DNA from: Oreohelix idahoensis
Taxonomy: Eukaryota; Mollusca; Gastropoda; Stylommatophora; Oreohelicidae
NCBI GenBank assembly: GCA_024509875.1
Contig: JAMPIV010000296.1
Location: 79,501-143,500, forward strand
DNA: 64,000 bases
Direction of reading: 5' to 3'
Shown here piece after piece: positions 12,106 to 24,610 of the stretch (positions are counted from its first letter, which is position 1; each line of letters starts with the position of its first letter). The notes beneath the pieces are model-generated. The model had not been told where the DNA came from. It ran no database searches and saw only the letters and a list, made by a program, of their open reading frames with translations. Both the position numbers and the translations under genes were made by a program.

Positions 12106-14177
12106 CCGCAGTAATCAACCACTTTTGCCCCTTCCCATCTAGTTTATATATTTTTTACTACATGAACGAAGGATTCACCAGTGTAATTAACACGTGGGCC
12201 ATCTAGCAATTAAGCCCTGTGTGAAACAGAGAGCGAAGCGCGGAGCATGGCATAATAGATTCTTTGATCAGGGGAACACACGATATTCAGTGAGACGGAC
12301 CTTGGATTGTAAAACTTTCAGGTGAAAATTGCGTTGCTGATATTCGGCAAGGCGGAGATGATGAAAGTCAAGAGGTGGTAAAATTGCCTTTGATTCAAGA
12401 ACCAAACGGCAAATTGGCTCGGGTCTGGCAGAGGTGTGACTTTCACATTAAAGAACGATAGTACGGAACATATCAATATATACCATGTCTCTCCGATAGC
12501 CATGATCAGTTGCCAGAAATCTATCTGAATTCACTAGCTCGTTATCTTAAAATGTCTCCTACAAAGTGAAAATTAATAGATTTTCGTGTGTCTCAGTTTT
12601 CTGATTGTGGTAATTTATATACTAGCCTTGAAGTGATTTAGTGTGTTTAAAGTTTTCAATATATATTTCGCTGAGATTTTCGGTGCTAATTAAATAACTT
12701 ATAGCTAACTTTCCAGCCGTAAAGTAAATTTAATTACTCGCTATTTTCCCAGTAAGAGATGTTTTAAATTGACTAGTACATACATTAAATAACTGTCTAC
12801 TGACGGCATATATTATTTACTGCTATCCATTTTATGTAATTTTATAAATAACTAGTGTTCATATCACGCGTTAAAAGAACGATAGGATAAGCTAGACACG
12901 TGTTTTAAATCTAATTTATAACAGAGTGGTGTAGAGGTCCTATTTTTAACACGTGTTAGATATGATATTGATAATTTGGTTAAATGTTTATATTTTCTTT
13001 TCCTAAAATATAGTTTGATTAAACCTGAGTACTAGCGGCTTATTTTTCTTATGGCCATATGAGCTTATGATCATACGAACTTATAATATTATAAGCATCC
13101 AAGAATATTTAATATTGATGAGCTTCTTGCTGTGACCTGTGCGGTCCAATTTTCCTCATTTTCATGAGAGAAACCAGAATAGAACCATTGAATTATAATA
13201 TTAACTGGGCCAGAACAATTACCAGATTTACTTATATAAATATCATCAGCCAGCTGTGGCGCAAGATAGTGTCAGCAACATTTGTGTAACTTAAACCTAG
13301 CGTTTCCGCCACCTGAGGCTAAACAACCTAGGAACTGTATATGTTCTATTTATTCTACATCGGCGATCACCACGCATGAACCTTACTCCAACCAACTGAA
13401 GGCATAGATAACTTATTGTATCCAGTACAAATTTAACACCGACTCTAGCGACTCCCGTGAAATTTGCAGTCAGCAACTACGGAGAGTCTGGGGCTGGATT
13501 TGGCAAACTTAAATTTGACACTAAATATATATATTACGTATTAGTGTATTTCCTTGGAATGCCTGCGACAACTACTGGGGTAAGTGTATCTGAAAGTGGC
13601 CACTGCGTGTAGGTGAATTGAATGAACAGAGAAAGAAACTTATGTCTTTTGTTAACATATACTTATATGGTTTCTTCTTTCTTTTTTTTTATCTCAATAA
13701 TCTGATTAGTCACGGGATAGTTTACATTAGGAACCTATTCTTTTCCCATACTGACTATTTCATAACTTATTGTTAACCTTTGATCTTTTGGGTTAATTAA
13801 CCTCTGTTGGGATCGTCCTTTCTTTTCCTTTACCAGAGGGGAGAATCTATTTGATTAATTTTCATTTTGTCGGTAAACCATGATCTCTTGATGCATATGA
13901 TTTATGTTGTGATTTTCTATTTATAATAAACTTTATTAAACCTTTAGTTATTGTGTCGGTCATCCCCAATCCATTATATGTTATATATAGTTTGTTTTCG
14001 CGTTCGTGCATATTTGTCACAGAATTGTGTGCATGTGAGTGCAGTGTAACTAGTATTTTCAAGGAGAGAAAGTGCGTCTGATTTAAATATCGTCGTCCAG
14101 ATAGGCTGGATTAGATAAATTATTCTATCCAGAGACTGTCCTTTCTCTTACACGATCACCCTCATGAAAAAAAAAAC
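12106..14177. other. AT-rich intergenic sequence, nothing recognised
   Basis: No coding domain, repeat array or RNA gene is recognisable in these two kilobases. The only open frames are short and of random composition. Confidence 0.5.
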
Positions 14178-14182
14178 TATAT
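14178..14182. repeat. Target-site duplication, left copy (TATAT)
   Basis: Five bases directly before the 5' LTR, repeated at 24274-24278 directly after the 3' LTR. A 5-bp duplication is typical of gypsy integrase. Confidence 0.85.
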
Positions 14183-16140
14183 TGTTACGTGCAGTCTTTG
14201 ATATTTTACAATATTATACATTGGTATACTTGTTATGTTCGCAAATATTTTGTAAACAAAATAGATTCGTTTTAGTGCTTAAGGAAAAGTCATTATTGAG
14301 TTACTTCCCTTGAAAGGACTTTCGATCGAACTCCGCGGATGAATCCAGTTTTACTGCGATTTATTCTTTGTTTGGGTAGTAATAGATTGTTCTTGCTTCA
14401 GAATATCTATGGCCTGAATTTATGTGTATTGTTTGTCTGTGTAGGACGAATCTGTCTTATATCTGTATATCTTTACATATCTAAGTCAAACTATATGTTC
14501 TGTTGTCTCTAGAGAGGTCAAAGGCTGTTCGGCGGATGTGTCGCGAGAGAGGTGTGTTTTGGCTTCGCCCTGATGGGCTGTGTTTTCTATGTCGGCTTGA
14601 CGCCGGGGAAAAAGTGATCTCAGTGGTTTTTGGGGAAAGTGATAGTCGTCTAGACCTATCGTGTATGCTTTACCCCAGTGTTCCTTCTTATTGCCAAGGA
14701 ATGGCAAAATCATATTTCTGAAAACCAAGGTAATAAAGATACTCTTTTGAACTCTCGTACGAAGCCACCGTTTTTCGATAGGGATGATTTGTACGTCTGA
14801 GAGGATACATCTAACTAGATGAAAAAAAACGATTCTGATTCCTAGCAGCACTATATCCTGTAGAATGCAGTCAATTGTTCATGATCAAATCTACAGAGCA
14901 ATGAAATGTTTAATGAATGACTAACTTTAGGACAGATTCATTATCTGTATCCAAACGTGAGTGACAGCTCACGAGTGAAGCCATCTTGGAACCAAACATG
15001 TAGTGACTTTCAAGAAGAGAAAAGGGATGCCCGTATTATCGCTTGATTAGTCCAGAGATCACTGCTACACATAGGGAGCCGCGCTAGCGTAGTGGTTACA
15101 ACACCGCTCTGGCGACCGGGTGATACAGGATCAAACCCGGGCGACGGCATTTGAGGATTTTTCGTCGACCGGGATTTGGACTGGATTAACTCGAGACCTG
15201 GCGAGGACATTTGAAGGAGTGTCGTCGACCAGGGACTGGCGGCTCCTGAGCCGCCCCAGCTGCAATGGGTACCTCCGAAATCGGCGAGTATTTGCCTGAA
15301 TGGCGAGGGACACCTGTCTCTGTACAAGAAATAAAGGGATACTCACGTAAAATCAATGTCAGGTTAGACATAAAATAATAACCTGAGATTTCGCCTCGAG
15401 TATTAGCGGGCGAACGAAAAAAAAAAAAAAAAAAAAAAAAAACTGCTACACATGAGAACCCATTGCTAGCGGTTCAATATAATTATATGGAAAAATCTGT
15501 GCTGGACATTATGTTAAGAATCTTCGCTAGACGAGATTAGGTCTAGAAGCCATCTTGGATATTGTTTATAATCTGACGTGCTTTGTCAGTAAACTCAGTT
15601 GATATATATATATATGGGCAATACTGAGTGCTTGGCTACTGACAGTCCATTATACTATTATTCTACATGAGTGCCCATGTAACATAACATTGCAAGACCA
15701 TTTATCCACTGTACCATGATGTATTATGCCAACCTGTGATTTGTCACTATCTGTGCTGTCGAGTGTGTACGTCCAATTAAACTTTAGTAAAGGTACACAG
15801 TCGTTGGTGTCGATGACTTCCAGCCATACATGAGTGTGAGAAAAGAACATTTGTCAACACCACGAACTCTTCCTATCATTCGCACATTATACACTCCATC
15901 TATGTCTACACACCACTGCGTAGGTCAAGTTGACATTCCATACTCGAACCACGAGCAACACAACAACACAGTATTTAACTCTGGTGATGTTCGAGCGAGC
16001 TTCAGATTGCTCAGCATGTCTCTTGCTCAGGGCAAGGGTCTTGTATTAAGAGTTTATCAACTGATGATGATGATGTCTACTTCCATCCACTTATATTTAT
16101 CATTTGGTGGACATCATTAATAAAATAAAGATCCTTATCA
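14183..16140 (+). repeat. 5' LTR of the Gmr1-like element (1,958 bp including a SINE)
   Basis: It matches the 1,584-bp 3' LTR over its full length. The differences seen are one SINE insertion (381 bp including the duplicated site), an A-run of 8 versus 11, an (AT)7 versus (AT)9 tract near 15602, and substitutions near 14681 (TTCC/TTCA) and 16008 (ATTG/ATTT). AATAAAATAAAG close to the 3' end is a plausible polyadenylation signal. Open frames antisense to the LTR are not supported as genes. Confidence 0.93.
15073..15441 (+). mobile_element. tRNA-derived SINE with poly(A), inserted in the 5' LTR
   Basis: The insertion is absent from the 3' LTR and is flanked by a 12-bp duplication, ACTGCTACACAT (15061-15072 and 15442-15453). 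The 5' head resembles a tRNA gene: TAGCGTAGTGG fits an A box and GGATCAAACCC a B box. The body includes GCTGCAATGGGTACCTCCG, and the 3' end is a run of 23 A's. The poly(A) and duplication indicate LINE-driven insertion after the host retrotransposon had integrated. Confidence 0.92.
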
Positions 16141-16142
16141 AC

Positions 16143-16160
16143 TGGTGGACCAGCTTTCTG
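16143..16160 (+). other. Candidate primer binding site
   Basis: TGGTGGACCAGC begins two bases after the LTR end, the usual spacing for gypsy elements. TGG is complementary to a tRNA CCA terminus. The priming tRNA was not identified. Confidence 0.5.
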
Positions 16161-17253
16161 GGTTTGACCTCGCAGAAGTTCAGAAGTCAACAGATTACCG
16201 ATACCAGACCGTTTCCTGTGGCTGATACGACACACTTGCAGTATTGGTTTGCTCTTTGTCAACACTTCGTCACGTGACCTGTCAAATGAATGCAGTATGT
16301 AGGTCAGCGTTGTTGACATTTTTACATTAGACATTACAGAGTTTCACAGACCAGTTGGATCAATTCTTGTCAATGTTAACAGGAAGACAGTATTATTGAA
16401 CTAAGAAGTCCTATTTTCATCGATGGATCTTCTTGTTTTCTATATATGAACTTTAATATTTAAGGCCAGAATATATATATTTCAATAAAGTGGCAGTTTA
16501 TTTATTTTACAAAAATAACTTTGCCATTACTGTAAAACTGAGCCTATTTTGCAACACATTACACACATGATATATGTATTTATGATATGTTACATGTTAT
16601 TTGTTTGTATAGTATGTTAGTTTATATGTCAGCGGGTTGTGTTTAAGGTTGGGCGGCGTCCTCACAACAGAATAGCCCACGTCATAGAGGGTCCGTTGTG
16701 GGCGTTTTCTATAGGTGCAATTTTCTTGATTGAAAATTTGCTTGCAACAACTAGTTGCTATTTGTGTTAGCTGTGAAGACTGTAGTTATTGTTATTTTTG
16801 TAATATTTCTTTGTTCTTTAGTTTTGTTTTGATTTGTTTGTAATTTGTTGGTCTAACCTTTTCTATCTTTCAGTTCTATTCACAATTTATATTCATATAC
16901 TGTGACGTCATTTGTGTTGTTATCCCTTGCAGATTCAGTGATTATTTTCATTGATTTCCCTATTTGATTTATTTTGATTTCTGCAAACGTTTTCGTATTG
17001 TCAGTCCTATTTGTACTTTATGTATTCTGTTGGTTGACATATGTTTTATATAGGTATATTTCATAAGACACTATTACCTGTGCACTGCACTTGGATTATG
17101 GTATAAACCAGTACCTGATTATTATTACTGTTATACAAGACCTTATTAAGGCTTGTGACCCACAGATATTGGGATAGTATACTGATTAATCAAGTCATTA
17201 AGAACTTGTGGTATTATTATTGTTTCAAGTGATTAGTATTATTGTTAGACATC
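16161..17253. other. Untranslated leader of the Gmr1-like element
   Basis: About 1.1 kb between the primer site and the first Gag codon, without a coding frame. It is T-rich and probably holds packaging and translation signals; none can be pinpointed. Confidence 0.5.
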
Positions 17254-18860
17254 ATGTCTATATTAGAATACTTCATTACACAAGGGAAATCCCTTGATAA
17301 AACTGGTCAACAATTAGAAGAATGGGCTGTTTCTCAATATGACAAAGCATTAGCTGCTGAAGAGAGAAAAGCTGCTGCAGAAGAGAGAAAAGCTCTGGCT
17401 GAAAAGAAAAGATTAGAAAGAGAAGCTAAGGCTGCTGCTGAACAAAAGAAATTGCAGATGCAGGTGGAGCAAAGGAGATTCGAAGCTGAACAAAAGAAAT
17501 TAGAAAGAGAAGCTGCTGCTGAACAAAAAAGATTAGACAGTGAAGCTGAACAAAAAAAATTAGAAAGAGAAGCTGCTGCTGAACAAAAAAGATTAGACAG
17601 TGATGCTGAACAAAAAAGATTAGACAGGGAAGCTGAACAACAAAAAATTAGAAAGAGAAGCTGCTGCTGAACAAAAAAGATTAGACAGAGAAGCTGAAGA
17701 AAAAAAAGCAATAAGAGAACATGAATTTGAGTTAGAGAAATTGAGATTGACAAGTATGAGTAATGTTAATCAGGCATCTAGTGGTAATGGTAAACCTTCT
17801 ACTTACAAGGTTAAGGTTCCACCGTTCAATCAGTCCAGTGACGATATTACATTCTGGCTGGATAGATTTGAACGTTCTTGTCGTACACATAATGTGGATA
17901 AATCACAATACGCTAAACAATTAGCAGAAAACTTGAAAGGTGAATCTTTGACTAGATTATGCCTTGTAGGAGAAGCAGATAAGGATAATTATGATGTCAT
18001 TAGGGCGGCTTTGATAAAAAAAATACCAGCTAAGTGAGGAAGGCTATCGCCTTTTGTTTAAGACGATGGTGCCTGAGACAGGTGTAGAATTCTCAGAATT
18101 CACTGCAAAGGCACGTCTCACAGTTGATCGTTGGATTGAGCTTTCCAAAACAGAAAAAAACGTATGAAGGACTTATGGATTTGTTGCTCAGAGATAAGAT
18201 TATGTCATGTGTTAACAAACCCTTCCTTGAATTTATACATGAGCGTAAACCCAAATCTCTAAAAGAAATGGAAGAATATTGTTCCCAATATGTCACTGCA
18301 CACCCCGACGTGACTTTTGGCAACACTAAGATTAAGGAGAGTATGCCAGTTGCTTCAGCAACACCATACAATCCCAATTATTCACACAGATTTCAGGGAC
18401 CTCAAAACAGATTTGATAAAAAAGGTAACCATAATAGTTATCAAAACCAAGGTAACCAATCATTTCAGGGTTCTTCTTCAAAGAACTGGAGACGAGCTGA
18501 TAGCTCTCGACACAGGGGTGGTCATAATTATAGGAATTTCCGTAGAGGAAGTAATTATAGAAACTATCCGGGTTATCCGTCTTGGAGTCAACAAGATCAT
18601 AATTACAGAGATACTCATAATAATGAATATGATAATGGTAACCAAGGGAACTATGACTCAAACCCAAATAGGGGTTACAATAGAGGTAACAATAACTACA
18701 GAGGTGATAATAACCGAGGTAGATCTCAAAACAAAAGACATAAACCACATTTTCAGGCAAACTCTGCACAACAAGAGTCCCATGAAGCTTATAAACAGAG
18801 TAAAGATAATAATGATGCTAGTAATATGGCATGTGCCGCTTTTGATTTTGGGAGAGCATC
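17254..18860 (+). pseudogene. gag: gag of the Gmr1-like element (coiled coil, capsid, nucleocapsid), frameshifted
   Basis: Gag forms the particle that packages the element RNA. The start is the ATG at 17254 (MSILEYFITQ). Codons up to about 17700 form a charged coiled coil made of a roughly 20-residue repeat (AAAEQKRLDSEAEQKKLERE) encoded by 60-bp DNA repeats. A capsid-like helical region follows at 17800-18300 (ITFWLDRFERSC, KEMEEYCSQY). The nucleocapsid at about 18376-18770 is rich in Arg, Gly, Asn and Tyr instead of carrying CCHC knuckles. A C-x2-C pair (CPQCKTLF) lies near 18865. Frameshifts lie near 17640, in the A-run at 18018-18024 and in the A-run at 18152-18160, so the product is not made from this copy as read. 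Confidence 0.85.
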
Positions 18861-20640
18861 TCAGTGCCCCCAATGCAAAACATTATTTGAGCCAACCACA
18901 GTGTCTACTTTAAGCTGTGGCCATCCTCTTCCTGCTCTTCCGGCATCAGTCGCGCATGATGGAAGAGGTTCTCTTGTCTTACATAAGGGTTTAGTGAATA
19001 ACAATCCAGTCTCTGTGCTATTTGATTCTGGATGCACCACAATTGGTGTTAGGCAGTCACTCGTAGATCCTTCCCGTGCCACTGGACAAGTAGTCAAATG
19101 TGTAACATTTGGCGGCACATTAGAGAAATACTCTACTGCTATCATTAGGATTGCTACTCCTTTCTTTACAGGAGATGTACACGCATGTCTTCTCCCGAAT
19201 CCGATCGCTGACCTCATCATCGGTCGCATTCATGGAGTCAAAGAATGCACTCCGCAACAAATTTCCGCGTGGGAAAGGCAAAACATGCAGATTGCTAACG
19301 CTGTAGTCACTAGAGCTCAGGCTCTTAATATGCCTAAAACTTCATCTACTGAAGATAATGAAGTGCATAACCAAGATGATCCCCTGGTAATTTCTCGTGA
19401 CTCGTTTATAAAACAGCAAGAAGATGATCCCACTCTGAAGAAATTCTTCATTCTTGCAACTAAAGGTGATCCGAATAAAGACACAAGTCGTAAATCGTGG
19501 ATTACAAAGAAGAATGGCGTACTTGTACGTATGGTTCAAGACTCCATTACGTCAAGTCATTCTCAAATCCTGGTTCCCAAGAATTTGAGAGTTAAAATTT
19601 TGCAGCACGCTCACGACTCTCAGTGTGCTGGACACATGGGTTTTTCCCGTACTAAGTCAAGAGTCCTTGCGGCTTTCTTTTGGCCATTGGTAAACAAGGA
19701 CATACGGATTTATTGTCGATCTTGTAAAGTATGTCAGGAAGTTAAATCCAAAGGTCCACGGCATGCTGCACCCATTCAGGCGGCGGACATTCCTATTCGG
19801 CCGTTTCAAAAAATGGCCATAGACATTATTGGTCCATTTAAGATCAAGTCTGCCAGAGGACATCAGTTTATCTTGACATGTGTTGATATGTGCACACGTT
19901 GGCCAGAGGCTATTCCTCTGAAGAGCATTACTACTGCTGATATTGCAGATGCTCTTTGGCTTATATTTTCTCGTTTGGGTTCCCCGGAGAGATATTGTCA
20001 GACCATGGCACCCAACTAATATCAGATACCATGTCTCAAGTAATGTCTACTCTGCAGATAGATAGATCTTTAAGTAGTATCTACCATCCAATGTCTAATG
20101 GTATGGTCGAACGCCTTAATAGAACACTTAAAAACTTACTAGGGAAGATAACTGAGGATCATCCTCAAGACTGGGACAGAGTTTTACCTGCGGCCCTCTT
20201 CGCTTACAGAGAGGTACCCAATGAACATACAGGATTTTCTCCCTTTGAACTCGTCTTTGGCGCGCGTCCGCGTGGCCCTATGTCGTTGCTTCACGATCTC
20301 ATAACATCTGACAATATTGACGATGACACAAAGTCATCCTACGAATATGTCATCGCGTTGAGACAAAAGATTATCGAAGCATGCAAATTAGCAACTTCTT
20401 CTTCTGAATTTGCGAAACAGAAGGCAAGGCAATTTGCCAATAAGAAGAGATGCTTACGACAACTTTGTCCTGGTGACAAAGCATTTGTATTACTACCTTG
20501 TAGGGAAAACAGATTACTTATTTCTTGGAAAGGTCCGTACGATATAATATCGAAAATTTCCGATGTCGACTATATTGTCGATATTGATGGGAAGCATAAA
20601 ACCTTCCACATCAATATGCTTACTGAATTCCATGAACGTC
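18861..20640 (+). pseudogene. pol: pol, first part: aspartic protease and integrase, frameshifted
   Basis: The protease active site is VSVLFDSGC with the aspartate codon at 19024; LIIGRIHG near 19216 is the usual second protease motif. Integrase follows: a zinc-binding H-x3-H and C-x2-C (HAHDSQCAGH near 19606, CRSCKVC near 19714), then the catalytic core with D at 19822 (MAIDIIGPF), D at 20001 (LSDHGTQ) and E at 20109 (MVERLNRTL). Second D and E are separated by 35 residues, a DD35E spacing. A GPY/F-type module (SWKGPYDIIS, about 20523) and HINMLTEF close the domain. One frameshift near 19970 splits the core between first and second D. The integrase precedes the RT. Confidence 0.9.
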
Positions 20641-20779
20641 CGGATTATTTGCAACCCATTTTCCAAGCAACGGACAATTCTCCAGTACAACATGGTCATT
20701 ACTCATCACTGTCCGTGATACAGGATGAGGAAACAAGTTTTTCAGATGTAAATCTTCCTCTTCCAATGATCCCACTTCA

Positions 20780-22206
20780 TTCTAGTGAATCATGGAAGAA
20801 CGTTACTGTCTCTCCTGATTTGTCTCTAGGAGAACAGCGACAAGTTTCAACTATGTTGCAAACATTTCAGGATGTAATCACTGACATCCCTGGACAAACG
20901 CATGTCATTGAACATGACATTGTTCTAACTGACCATACTCCTATTAGGGTTAGACCTTATCCTATACCTATACATTTTCAAGCACAGGTCGAGAAAGAGT
21001 TGGATGAGATGATAGATTTGAAAATAATCGAACCATCCACCTCTGCATATTCTTCGCCGATGGTTATTGTTCGAAAAAAAAGACAATAACATACGTCTTT
21101 GCGTTGACTATCGAAAATTGAATCAGGTAACGAAGTTCGATGCTGAACCTATGCCTTTACTGGAAGAACTACTTACTCGACTCTCCAAATCTCATTTTTT
21201 CACTAAACTTGATTTGTCTAAAGGATATTGGCAAGTTCCTTTATCTGAACGCGCCAAACCTCTCACGGCTTTTTCAACACCTAGAGGTTTGTTCCAATGG
21301 AATTTTATGCCTTTCGGTCTTATGAACGCACCAGCTACATTCGTACGCATGATGCGCCGAATCCTATCTTATCGGTCAGATGTCATTGCATATCTTGACG
21401 ACATCTGTCTTTTCAGCGATACTTGGGAAGATCACTATTCAGGGTTAGATGAATTGCTGTCTACTTTGCGCGAGCACAACCTGACAGCGAAACCCTCTAA
21501 AGCCTATATTGGTTTTAGCGAAATTTCTTTCCTAGGCCACCGAGTTGGTCATGGTTTCCTAAAGACAGAGGACCATAATACTAGTAAGATACTTAACATC
21601 TCAATCCCTAAGACTAAAAAACAGGTGAGAAGTCTGTTAGGTCTTATTCAATTTTATGGCAGATTCATTCAGAATCTATCCTCTATCATGGCACCTCTTT
21701 CAACACTTCTAAAGAAAGGTTCGCCTAATGTGGTCCACTGGTCTCAGGAATGCCAATGCTCTCTGGATAAGATTAAAACATTGTTTTCAACACCACCTAT
21801 TTTAGTGCTACCCACTAAAGATAAAACATTCGTTCTTCGTAGTGACGCTTCATCCACTGGGATTGGAGCGGCACTAATGCAAGAGTACTCTGGAACTCTG
21901 CATCCTGTAATGTATATTTCCAGAAAACTTAATGCGGCAGAAAGGAATTATTCGGTTTTAGACCGTGAGCTATTAGCTATGGTTTGGTCGATCCTCAAAC
22001 TACAGAGATTCCTTCTGGGCGCACATTTCATAGTAGAAACCGACCAAAAAGCTCTTACTGCTATACAGAGTAAGAATTTGAAGAGCTCGAGGTCTACTCG
22101 ATATGCAATTGCTCTTCAACCTTTTCATTTCTCTGTGCGAGCTATTCGTGGATCAGATAATGTGATGGCAGACATTCTGTCAAGATGCCCACATGATTCC
22201 ACATAA
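20780..22206 (+). pseudogene. pol: pol, second part: reverse transcriptase and RNase H, one frameshift
   Basis: This part copies element RNA into DNA and degrades the RNA strand. The RT starts with a gypsy-style lead-in (DVITDIPGQTHVIEHDI) and reads KLDLSKGYWQVPL (motif A), FMPFGLMNAPATF (motif B) and AYLDDICLF with the two catalytic aspartates near 21397. RNase H follows with RSDASSTGIG (first D, near 21843), DRELLAMVW (E), VETDQKAL (D) and GSDNVMADILSR (last D). The frame breaks in an A8 run at about 21075-21082 (VIVRKK on one side, NIRLCVDYRK on the other). It ends at a TAA at 22204-22206 with no integrase after it. Confidence 0.93.
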
Positions 22207-22689
22207 CTATTAGGGCTTAGACTTCTTGATATGTCTAGTTCTATAGTAGTTCCTTTTCCATATCATGATAGATACAAATTTGTAATTTAATAATATAATG
22301 ATTGTATCACTACATAGCGGTTCATTGATGTTTATTCACCGCTGTGCTTTGATGATTTTTTCTTCATAAATCATAAATGTAAGATATCTAATACGAAATG
22401 ATGGTATGAATTTTTTAGGCATCGTGTAATTGCCAGAATTGTATTATACTTTGATGACACCTTCCTGGAAAAATATACTTATAGAGAAATAATTTCTCTC
22501 AGTTTATGAGACACATTCTCACCAGTCGCTCCATAAGTCGACTTAGCCTCATATTAGGCGTTATATTTATTCCTGATATTTTCATCTGCGCATTATTCAT
22601 GCGTTGTGAGCCTATTGTACGTTGCTCCTAGATGTATTTCAAAAAAAAAAAATGTTCCATTTTTTTTTTCCCGGGAGGTGTGGTAAGAC
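22207..22689. other. 3' untranslated region and candidate polypurine tract
   Basis: No env frame or other ORF follows RNase H. GGGAGGTGTGGTAAGAC at about 22673-22689 lies directly against the 3' LTR and is the likely plus-strand primer, though it is interrupted by pyrimidines. Confidence 0.55.
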
Positions 22690-24273
22690 TGTTACGTGCA
22701 GTCTTTGATATTTTACAATATTATACATTGGTATACTTGTTATGTTCGCAAATATTTTGTAAACAAAATAGATTCGTTTTAGTGCTTAAGGAAAAGTCAT
22801 TATTGAGTTACTTCCCTTGAAAGGACTTTCGATCGAACTCCGCGGATGAATCCAGTTTTACTGCGATTTATTCTTTGTTTGGGTAGTAATAGATTGTTCT
22901 TGCTTCAGAATATCTATGGCCTGAATTTATGTGTATTGTTTGTCTGTGTAGGACGAATCTGTCTTATATCTGTATATCTTTACATATCTAAGTCAAACTA
23001 TATGTTCTGTTGTCTCTAGAGAGGTCAAAGGCTGTTCGGCGGATGTGTCGCGAGAGAGGTGTGTTTTGGCTTCGCCCTGATGGGCTGTGTTTTCTATGTC
23101 GGCTTGACGCCGGGGAAAAAGTGATCTCAGTGGTTTTTGGGGAAAGTGATAGTCGTCTAGACCTATCGTGTATGCTTTACCCCAGTGTTCATTCTTATTG
23201 CCAAGGAATGGCAAAATCATATTTCTGAAAACCAAGGTAATAAAGATACTCTTTTGAACTCTCGTACGAAGCCACCGTTTTTCGATAGGGATGATTTGTA
23301 CGTCTGAGAGGATACATCTAACTAGATGAAAAAAAAAAACGATTCTGATTCCTAGCAGCACTATATCCTGTAGAATGCAGTCAATTGTTCATGATCAAAT
23401 CTACAGAGCAATGAAATGTTTAATGAATGACTAACTTTAGGACAGATTCATTATCTGTATCCAAACGTGAGTGACAGCTCACGAGTGAAGCCATCTTGGA
23501 ACCAAACATGTAGTGACTTTCAAGAAGAGAAAAGGGATGCCCGTATTATCGCTTGATTAGTCCAGAGATCACTGCTACACATGAGAACCCATTGCTAGCG
23601 GTTCAATATAATTATATGGAAAAATCTGTGCTGGACATTATGTTAAGAATCTTCGCTAGACGAGATTAGGTCTAGAAGCCATCTTGGATATTGTTTATAA
23701 TCTGACGTGCTTTGTCAGTAAACTCAGTTGATATATATATATATATATGGGCAATACTGAGTGCTTGGCTACTGACAGTCCATTATACTATTATTCTACA
23801 TGAGTGCCCATGTAACATAACATTGCAAGACCATTTATCCACTGTACCATGATGTATTATGCCAACCTGTGATTTGTCACTATCTGTGCTGTCGAGTGTG
23901 TACGTCCAATTAAACTTTAGTAAAGGTACACAGTCGTTGGTGTCGATGACTTCCAGCCATACATGAGTGTGAGAAAAGAACATTTGTCAACACCACGAAC
24001 TCTTCCTATCATTCGCACATTATACACTCCATCTATGTCTACACACCACTGCGTAGGTCAAGTTGACATTCCATACTCGAACCACGAGCAACACAACAAC
24101 ACAGTATTTAACTCTGGTGATGTTCGAGCGAGCTTCAGATTTCTCAGCATGTCTCTTGCTCAGGGCAAGGGTCTTGTATTAAGAGTTTATCAACTGATGA
24201 TGATGATGTCTACTTCCATCCACTTATATTTATCATTTGGTGGACATCATTAATAAAATAAAGATCCTTATCA
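22690..24273 (+). repeat. 3' LTR of the Gmr1-like element (1,584 bp)
   Basis: Begins TGTTACG and ends CTTATCA. It is nearly identical to the 5' LTR once the SINE in the latter is removed, which implies very recent insertion. The copy of the target site lies at 24274-24278. Confidence 0.95.
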
Positions 24274-24370
24274 TATATCTTACCCCCTTACTTTCACATT
24301 GTCATCACTATCACCTCTGCTCAGACAGGGCTATAAACATCTATTACCTATCTGATAAATCATACACGAC

Positions 24371-24610
24371 AATGATGATGATGATAATGCTGCTGATAAT
24401 GATGATGACTACGGGGATGATGATGATGATAGTGATGATGATGATGGCGACGATAGGGATGATGATGGTTATGATGATGACGATGGTGATGATGATGGTT
24501 ATGATAATGGTGGTGATGATGCTGATGATAATGATGCTGCTGATTATGAGTATGGTGATGATGATAATGTTGATGATAGTGTTGATGATGTTGACGATAA
24601 AGATGGGGAT
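24371..24610. repeat. Imperfect (GAT)n tract
   Basis: GATGAT runs broken by AAT, GCT, GGT and ATAGTG. Repeats of this kind follow LINE 3' ends elsewhere in the window, but no LINE end is recognisable directly upstream here. Confidence 0.9.

Larger units (their letters stand above)
14183..24273 (+). mobile_element. Complete Ty3/gypsy-type LTR retrotransposon, Gmr1-like (integrase before RT)
   Basis: Direct LTRs begin TGTTACG and end CTTATCA and are flanked by a 5-bp target duplication, TATAT, at 14178-14182 and 24274-24278. The internal region reads in the order coiled-coil Gag, basic nucleocapsid, aspartic protease, integrase, reverse transcriptase, RNase H. Integrase upstream of RT is the copia-like order that defines the Gmr1 group within Ty3/gypsy; ordinary gypsy elements have integrase last. 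There is no env frame. The coding region is interrupted by five frameshifts although the LTRs differ by only two substitutions. Confidence 0.93.

Noticed and set aside
14486..14851. 121-codon minus frame, repeated at 22993-23361
   Set aside because: It lies antisense within both LTRs of the Gmr1-like element and is duplicated only because the LTR is. No domain and no independent support.
18317..18913. 198-codon plus frame overlapping gag
   Set aside because: Shadow frame of the low-complexity Asn/Arg/Gly-rich nucleocapsid region.
22207..22689. env gene in the Gmr1-like element
   Set aside because: Only 480 bp, no open frame and no signal-peptide or membrane pattern between RNase H and the 3' LTR.
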